Assembly (NCBI GenBank): GCA_947178155.1
Contig: CAMWXG010000004.1
Span: forward strand, 1-48,469
Source of the DNA: an uncultured Lachnoclostridium sp.
GTDB taxonomy: Bacteria > Bacillota > Clostridia > Lachnospirales > Lachnospiraceae
Length of the DNA stretch: 48,469 bases
Direction: 5' to 3'
Shown: piece after piece, positions 43,102-48,469 of the stretch
Layout of the letters: the number at the start of each line of letters is the position of its first letter
Position numbering within the stretch: the stretch's first letter is position 1
Notes under the pieces: model-generated
Seen by the model: the letters and a program-made list of their open reading frames with translations, nothing else
What the model was told of the DNA's origin: nothing
The model's database searches: none
Translations under genes and position numbers: made by a program

Positions 43102-44427
43102 TTAATCATCTATTTTTTTTGCCCAGAACTCAATTCCACTTTCCGTCATTCCAGAAAAAGCTATTGTCGGCTTATTTCTCTCTGAATCCCATACAACATA
43201 AAAATGACCTGTTTCATTATGTGTACCATACTTTATAGTAATCGTATTATTGGCATAATCCCATGAACCTTGTATTGAGCAATTTTCATAATACCCATCT
43301 GCCCGAAGCTTCATAGGTGTAGAACAAGTGATTCCCTGTGGAAGCATTGGTACAAGATTAATCCTCTCATAAAACCCCGCAAGCATTTCCTTTGGTATCA
43401 TCTGCTCCTGCTCTCCTGCATATGGCTCTGCCGAAAGCACAGGCCAGCCATTTTCCATCCAGTACATCTTGCGTATCTGCAGTTTAGATGGCTCTGGCAT
43501 TTTTGTAAAATTATGTTCCCTGATATGATATACCATATACCATGAACCATCTGCAGCATGTAGCACAGAGTTATGCCCTGGTCCCATATATGCCTTTCCA
43601 TCATTCCAACGATATCCGCAGTTCAAAAGCAATCCAACTGAATTATCTGAATCTGATATATCTGTTAAATCTTTTCCATTAAAATCAACAAAAGGTCCTT
43701 TTATATTCTTGCTTCTTCCAACACGTATATTATAATCAGACTTTAATGAGCCATATGATACAAATAGATAGTAATATTCTGTATCAGGATTATAAATCAT
43801 ATATGGACCTTCTATAGCAGCACTCATCCATTTTGGACGGTGTGCCACTCTTGTTCCTATTCCTCCTTCTGCAGCAAGCCCCGTTGATTTATCAAGCAGA
43901 AGCATGTAGCATCCTCCCCAGAATGAGCCGTAAAGCATATACATATCACCAGTCTTTACATCTGTAATGATATTAGCATCTATAGCATTTACAGGCATTT
44001 CCTCTGTAGTCTTAAGCACACATCCCCTTGGTATAAAAGGACCTTCTGCATTGTCAGCAACAGCAACAAAAATGCATGACTGCCGTACTCCCCACTTTGA
44101 ATTAGAACAGTAAAGTCTATACTCATCACCAACTTTTACTATATCAGGAGCCCATATGTCAGTGCTGCCAGTCCATTCACTGGCCTCTTTGGGAGGAGCT
44201 GCTACAACTTTTCCAACCTGTTTCCAATTGACCAAATCTTTAGAGCTGTAACACCCTGCCCTTGTACAATATATGTAATAGCAGCCTGTTTCTGCATCAT
44301 AATATGCAGCAGGATCATGTATAAACCAAAGTCCCGTGTCCATATCAGGCTGCTCAATCCCTTTTTTCAGCTTTGACTTTAATACCTCTTCCGGCGGTTT
44401 ATCCGGATATACCAGTTTTGTAACCAT
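43102..44427 (-). CDS. Glycoside hydrolase family 43 protein, arabinanase/arabinofuranosidase-like
   Basis: GAGGT precedes the ATG at 44427 (MVTKLVYPDKPPEE), giving 441 residues; the ORF-track extension is unlikely. A five-bladed beta-propeller carries the GH43 acid triad: base Asp in FIHDPAAYY (about 38), the pKa-modulating Asp in NAIDANII (about 165) and acid Glu in AAIEGPYMIY (about 215). WAPDIVKVGDEYRLY and GPGHNSVL are also typical. A C-terminal beta domain follows (about 350-441). There is no signal peptide, so it is intracellular and would act on imported oligosaccharides. The exact substrate (arabinan or xylan side chains) is not determinable here. Confidence 0.92.
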   Translation of the reverse strand: MVTKLVYPDKPPEEVLKSKLKKGIEQPDMDTGLWFIHDPAAYYDAETGCYYIYCTRAGCYSSKDLVNWKQVGKVVAAPPKEASEWTGSTDIWAPDIVKVGDEYRLYCSNSKWGVRQSCIFVAVADNAEGPFIPRGCVLKTTEEMPVNAIDANIITDVKTGDMYMLYGSFWGGCYMLLLDKSTGLAAEGGIGTRVAHRPKWMSAAIEGPYMIYNPDTEYYYLFVSYGSLKSDYNIRVGRSKNIKGPFVDFNGKDLTDISDSDNSVGLLLNCGYRWNDGKAYMGPGHNSVLHAADGSWYMVYHIREHNFTKMPEPSKLQIRKMYWMENGWPVLSAEPYAGEQEQMIPKEMLAGFYERINLVPMLPQGITCSTPMKLRADGYYENCSIQGSWDYANNTITIKYGTHNETGHFYVVWDSERNKPTIAFSGMTESGIEFWAKKIDD

Positions 44428-44526
44428 AATATACCTCATTCTTTGTTTTCTTTTAAATTTGTATTTAAATTTTTGATATATAATAACACTATATGGCTGC
44501 AATGTCAAAACTTTTATAAATTACTG

Positions 44527-46554
44527 CTATTTACTGCCTACTACTTTATAGTAAGTCCTTGATGTTAATATAAATACTATTACATATATTGCTATAAATA
44601 TAAGTATTGATGCTACTGTGCATTTAATATACAAATTTGTATTAGTCATATTAAGCATTAACAACATTCTTCTAATCATTGGAAATGCTACTGCAACATG
44701 TATTGAAGCTGCTATTATTGGTAATAAAAATACTGTTCTTATCTGTGAACGTATACTAACTTTAATTTCCTGCTTGCTCATACCCACCTTTTCCATTATC
44801 TCAAATCTATGCTTATCTTCATATCCTTCTGATATCTGTTTATAAAAAATTATAAGAACTGTTATCATAAGAAACATTGAACCTAAAAACACTCCCAGAA
44901 AAAATAAACCTCCATATATTCCATAAAAATCCTGTCTTTCATTTTCCCTATAAAAACCTATAATTCTTTTATAACCAGAACCCTCTTGCTTACTATAGTT
45001 TTTTACAGCGTTATCAACTACTTGCCCACAGGCTTTTTTCTGCTCGCGTGTTCCATCTATATCAATACTCAAATCATAGCAAATCTGCGCACCATTACCA
45101 CCTGCAAGTCTGTTCTGCTCTTCATATATACTTTTAAATTCGGTCATGCTGTCTACAATAATGTAATACCAACCTTTTAACATATTTACCATCATACTAT
45201 CATAATCATCCGGAAATGGCATCTTATCCTTTACAATATATTCTTTACCACAAAGTGTAAATTTCTCATATTCATAATCAGGCTCTCCACAAATCACAAT
45301 TTCGCCTTCTGAAATTCCCGGAATATCCATATTAAGTGACTTTTTAGCATAATCCCTTGTTATGATATCCACAGAATAAATATCCATATAATTAATTATT
45401 GCATTAGGATTTACACCTTTAATTTCATCACCTGTTGAAAATACATCCCCCTCAAGTATGCCTTGTAAGGAAAGCTTTAATTTACTGTTTTTATCCGTAA
45501 TTTCTCTTTTGCTGTCTTTTATTGCATTTTCTACAGTCTCATCCAACATACTGCTATCTGTAATTTCGGTTGAATAAGCAGATATATTTATTTCAGATTC
45601 AAATCTTGTTTTTAATATATCATCTTCACCTATAAACATACTAACTGTAGTTGATACCATTACAAGTACCATAGTTGAAAGTATACATATATTTGAAAGT
45701 CCCACTGAATTCTGTTTCATACGATACAGCATTCCTGATACTGCCACAAAATGATTTTTCTTATAATAATAATTTTTATTGTTTCTAAGAAGTTTTAAAA
45801 ATGCTATGCTTCCTGCCATAAATAGAAAGTATGTTCCTAAAATTACAAGCACTACTGCAACAAAGAAAAGGCTAAGAGCACTAATAGGATTTTCAGTTGT
45901 AATTGCTATAAAATACCCAACTGCAATACATATTAAACCAAGTATAGTCATAATAATCTTAGTCTTTGGTTCTTTCTCTCCTGTATTGCTTCCTGATAAA
46001 AGTTCAACAGGCTTTGACAAACGGACTTGCATTATATTATAAATCATAGTTACAGAATATATTATAGCAAATATTACTACTGTCTTATATACTGCATGAC
46101 CTGATATCATAAATTTTATACTTGAATCAAATGCTAATATTTTATATAAAAGCATCATAAAAAACTTATTAAACACTATTCCTGCACTAAGTCCGCCTGC
46201 AATCGCAAGAACTGCAATTACTACCGTTTCAACAAAAAGCTCACCTGCAATATGTTTCTTTTCCATACCAAGAATATTGTATATTCCTATATCTCTCTTC
46301 CTGCGTTTCATTATAAAACTATTTGTATAAAATATGAAAATAAAACTAAATATAATAATAACATTATTGCCAAATCCAAAAATCATTTTTACATCATTTC
46401 CACCAGACATATGCGACAAACCATCATTGTAAAATATAGCCATCATATTGTAAAAAAGCATAACTGTTATTGCACCTGAAAGAATAAATGGTACATAAAA
46501 CTGCTTTCCATTCTTTATATTTGTAGACATAAGTTTAATATATAATTTATTCAT
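44527..46554 (-). CDS. BceB-type ABC transporter permease (peptide sensing/detoxification)
   Basis: The start is the ATG at 46554 (MNKLYIKLMSTNIKNG), overlapping the end of the ATPase gene. The 675-residue protein has an FtsX-like core of ten transmembrane helices with a large extracellular domain (about 325-565) between helices seven and eight, the layout of BceB permeases. Family features are KRRKRDIGIYNILGMEKKHI and the C-terminal RFEIMEKVGMSKQEIK coupling segments. With the ATPase and kinase it forms a Bce-like module sensing bacitracin- or lantibiotic-type peptides. The ligand is unknown. Confidence 0.92.
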   Translation of the reverse strand: MNKLYIKLMSTNIKNGKQFYVPFILSGAITVMLFYNMMAIFYNDGLSHMSGGNDVKMIFGFGNNVIIIFSFIFIFYTNSFIMKRRKRDIGIYNILGMEKKHIAGELFVETVVIAVLAIAGGLSAGIVFNKFFMMLLYKILAFDSSIKFMISGHAVYKTVVIFAIIYSVTMIYNIMQVRLSKPVELLSGSNTGEKEPKTKIIMTILGLICIAVGYFIAITTENPISALSLFFVAVVLVILGTYFLFMAGSIAFLKLLRNNKNYYYKKNHFVAVSGMLYRMKQNSVGLSNICILSTMVLVMVSTTVSMFIGEDDILKTRFESEINISAYSTEITDSSMLDETVENAIKDSKREITDKNSKLKLSLQGILEGDVFSTGDEIKGVNPNAIINYMDIYSVDIITRDYAKKSLNMDIPGISEGEIVICGEPDYEYEKFTLCGKEYIVKDKMPFPDDYDSMMVNMLKGWYYIIVDSMTEFKSIYEEQNRLAGGNGAQICYDLSIDIDGTREQKKACGQVVDNAVKNYSKQEGSGYKRIIGFYRENERQDFYGIYGGLFFLGVFLGSMFLMITVLIIFYKQISEGYEDKHRFEIMEKVGMSKQEIKVSIRSQIRTVFLLPIIAASIHVAVAFPMIRRMLLMLNMTNTNLYIKCTVASILIFIAIYVIVFILTSRTYYKVVGSK

Positions 46555-47314
46555 TATTTTCACCACCTGCCTGTAACATCGCTAATGTATCTGATATTTT
46601 TGTATACATTTCATCTTTACCTGCATCTCCACTGTAAATCTGATGAAATACCTCACCGTCCTTTATAAAAAGAACCCTTTTAGCATTGCTTGCCGCCTTA
46701 ATACTGTGCGTTACCATAAGAATTGTCTGACCGTCATCATTAATGCTTCCAAAAAGTCTAAGCAGACTGTCAGCCGCTTTAGAATCAAGTGCGCCTGTTG
46801 GTTCATCAGCAAGTATCAGCTTCGGTCCTGTTATAAGTGCCCTTGCCACCGCCGCACGCTGCTTCTGCCCTCCTGAGACCTCATATGGATATTTATTTAA
46901 AATCTCCGAAATCCCAAGCTTTGCAACTATCGGCTTAAGTCTTTGTTCCATTTTATTATGTGGCAGATTTTGAAGTACAAGTGGTAGAAAAATATTATCC
47001 TTAAGTGAAAAATTATCAAGGAGATTAAAATCCTGAAATACAAAACCTAAGTTTTCTCTTCTAAACACCGATATTTCTTTATCATTTATACCTACTATAT
47101 CCTTTCCCTGTAAAAGTACAGAGCCACTTGTAGGCTTATCAAGTGCTGCAAGAATATTAAGAAGTGTAGTCTTGCCAGAACCAGACTCACCCATTATAGC
47201 CACATACTCACCTTCTTCAACATTGAAATTAATATTTACGAGAGCCTGCACCTGATTGCTTCCAAACCTTGTTGTATATATCTTTTTAAGATTATTAACT
47301 TGTAAAATAGACAT
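46547..47314 (-). CDS. BceA-type ABC transporter ATPase
   Basis: The start is the ATG at 47314 (MSILQVNNLKKIYTTRFGSN) behind GGAGG; the longer ORF upstream reads through the intergenic region. The 255-residue protein has Walker A GESGSGKTTLL (about 39-49), Q-loop FVFQDFNLLDN, signature VSGGQKQRAAVARAL (about 142-156), Walker B LILADEPTGALDSK and H-loop MVTHS. It couples to the BceB-type permease encoded downstream with overlapping ends. It probably belongs to the BceR-like regulon through the operator at 47452-47465. Confidence 0.94.
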   Translation of the reverse strand: MSILQVNNLKKIYTTRFGSNQVQALVNINFNVEEGEYVAIMGESGSGKTTLLNILAALDKPTSGSVLLQGKDIVGINDKEISVFRRENLGFVFQDFNLLDNFSLKDNIFLPLVLQNLPHNKMEQRLKPIVAKLGISEILNKYPYEVSGGQKQRAAVARALITGPKLILADEPTGALDSKAADSLLRLFGSINDDGQTILMVTHSIKAASNAKRVLFIKDGEVFHQIYSGDAGKDEMYTKISDTLAMLQAGGENNE

Positions 47315-47374
47315 TTTAAATTTACCTCCATCTTTAAGTTGTGTCTTTATTATCTGCAAAATAAATTTCACAGT

Positions 47375-47402
47375 AATATATTGACCATTTAAAGAATAAC
47401 AA
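47375..47402 (-). promoter_or_regulatory. Candidate promoter of the bceAB-type pair
   Basis: On the minus strand TTGTTA (47402-47397), 16 bases, TATATT (47380-47375), about 60 bases before the ATPase start and downstream of the BceR-like operator. Confidence 0.45.
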
Positions 47403-47447
47403 AATAACGAAATATAAGCCATAGATTTAGCTTACATTTCGTTATTT
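47396..47447 (-). terminator. Hairpin between the kinase and ATPase genes
   Basis: On the minus strand AAATAACGAAATGTAAGC/GCTTATATTTCGTTATTT, an 18-bp stem with one G-U, then TTTTGTTATT. It is placed to end the kinase transcript about 75 bases after its stop. Confidence 0.6.
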
Positions 47448-47451
47448 AATC

Positions 47452-47465
47452 TTACAGTTTTGTAA
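47452..47465 (-). promoter_or_regulatory. BceR-like operator
   Basis: TTACA-GTTT-TGTAA on the + strand exactly fits the TNACA-N4-TGTAA consensus of BceR-type regulators. It lies upstream of bceA, between the kinase and ATPase genes. Confidence 0.65.
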
Positions 47466-47519
47466 GTTTGGGAATTAAATATGGTTCATAACTTTATTTT
47501 AATCCTAAAACATTATATA

Positions 47520-48469
47520 TTAATCTACTTTTTGAACAAATATTATCTTCACCTTTGTCCCTTTACCCTGCTCAGATTCAATTTTCAAATTATGTGACAA
47601 TTTCTTTAATATTCTACTGCTAAGATAAAGCCCAATACCTGTTGAAAGTTTATCATCATGTCCATTATATCCTGTATATCCTTTTTCGCAAATACGCGGA
47701 AGATCTGCGCTATTTATTCCTATACCTGTATCCTCTATTACCAGAACCTGCTTATTCAGTTCACCATTATCAATAGATGACAAATCACTATCTGCATAAT
47801 TTTCAGAATATATTGAAATTCCTCCTGTTCGTGTATATTTTATAGCATTGGACAAAATCTGCTCAATCGCAAATTGAAGCCATTTTTCATCCGAAATTAC
47901 AATCATGCTGAATTTATCAAAATTAAGTTTAAGCTTCTTTCCTATAAATAGACGCGCATATTTATGTACAACATCTTTAACAATTTTATGTACATCAACT
48001 TTCTTTATTACAAAATCAGTATCTTCTGAATTAAATCTCATATATGAAAGTGCCATTTCAACATACTGTTCTATGCTAAATAATTGCGCATATTCATCTG
48101 ACATATCAATATCACCACTCTTTTCTTGAAGCAAAAGCTTCATTGCAGCAATCGGAGTTTTAATCTGATGTACCCAAGTTGCATAGTATTCTTCCATATC
48201 TTTGTATTTATTATATTTCTCATCTTTAACACTATTATAAATCGATAAAAGTCTCCTAATCATTAATTGATACTCTTCCTCAACACTGTCAAGAGGATAT
48301 GGCATATCTTCCGCTGATATATTAATATTATTATATACATATTTTAAATTCTTACACTTTACATAATATTTGTAATAATCATAAATTACTGCAGATATAA
48401 TTATAAAAAGTTCTACATAAATTCCATACAAAATCTCAAAAGTCGGAACATTATTTAATTTTAAAATAG
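47520..48469 (-). CDS. BceS-type intramembrane-sensing histidine kinase (partial, N-terminus outside window)
   Basis: The frame is open to the window edge, so the ORF-track TTG at 48431 is not the start. One transmembrane helix is visible (YVELFIIISAVIYDYY); the first helix of the family is missing. Then come a short linker, the HisKA His in WVHQIKTPIAAM, the N box (LQFAIEQILSNAIKYTR), G1 (VIEDTGIGI) and G2 (GIGLYLSSRIL). BceS kinases have only a tiny extracellular loop and sense drug flux through BceAB. The response regulator gene would lie upstream, outside the window. Confidence 0.92.
   Translation of the reverse strand, partial: ILKLNNVPTFEILYGIYVELFIIISAVIYDYYKYYVKCKNLKYVYNNINISAEDMPYPLDSVEEEYQLMIRRLLSIYNSVKDEKYNKYKDMEEYYATWVHQIKTPIAAMKLLLQEKSGDIDMSDEYAQLFSIEQYVEMALSYMRFNSEDTDFVIKKVDVHKIVKDVVHKYARLFIGKKLKLNFDKFSMIVISDEKWLQFAIEQILSNAIKYTRTGGISIYSENYADSDLSSIDNGELNKQVLVIEDTGIGINSADLPRICEKGYTGYNGHDDKLSTGIGLYLSSRILKKLSHNLKIESEQGKGTKVKIIFVQKVD

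Noticed and set aside
1-48469. Mobile elements, prophage and CRISPR arrays
   Set aside because: I saw no transposase, integrase, phage structural gene or regularly spaced direct repeats; base composition looks even across the window.

Overview
The window looks like ordinary chromosome from a low-GC, Gram-positive anaerobe of the Clostridia, most likely a Lachnospiraceae member. This is inferred from several things: an AT-rich sequence with AGGAGG-type ribosome sites, a long Clostridia/Bacillus-type SRP RNA, a T-box leader on metG, spoVT, a BceAB-type peptide-defence module, Big_2 surface proteins, and large proteins that resemble families I know only from Lachnospiraceae (DUF5716, DUF5717, DUF6128). 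I see no insertion sequence, prophage or CRISPR array. Most genes are on the minus strand.

Layout. 1-2570: two related secreted proteins, the first cut by the window edge, with a shared 12-base upstream motif. 2791-11962: a minus-strand block with an SDR reductase, a giant DUF5717-like protein, a DUF5716-like actin/Hsp70-fold protein, a TPR-like protein and an APH-fold kinase. It is followed by a ~240-nt structured RNA with its own promoter and U-tract, and then a coiled-coil membrane protein. This is the best candidate for an undescribed system. 12027-19214: a CtpA-type protease, a CdaR/PucR-type regulator, the MsmX/UgpC sugar-ABC ATPase, a YitT protein, and a TagA-like/LCP-like pair that have both lost key residues. 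19403-25305: a second SDR, a large cNMP-binding-domain protein, SRP RNA, tadA, a GNAT and a low-complexity DUF6128-like protein.

25472-32436: a second YitT protein, an Mrp ATPase, a MYG1-family protein, NADP-isocitrate dehydrogenase, a Big_2 protein, a nitroreductase and an acyl-CoA ligase. The ligase and nitroreductase form an operon with a thiolase and a MaoC-domain protein (to 34438), divergent from bioY, which has a BirA-like operator. 35327-38285: an S1-domain protein, ispF, tRNA-Met and tRNA-Val, and a VanZ-family protein. 38471-48469: a charged coiled-coil protein, metG with its T-box, spoVT, a GH43 glycosidase, and a Bce-type permease, ATPase and (partial) sensor kinase with a BceR-like operator between kinase and ATPase.

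Some genes work together visibly. The metG T-box carries a UGGU bulge that fits the A discriminator of the tRNA-Met encoded 5 kb away. The Bce operator sits where a BceR-like regulator would control bceAB. The bioY operator overlaps its own -35 box. Start codons were moved from the ORF-track positions wherever a ribosome site clearly favoured an internal ATG, GTG or TTG. Family names come from motif recognition by eye, without any database search.
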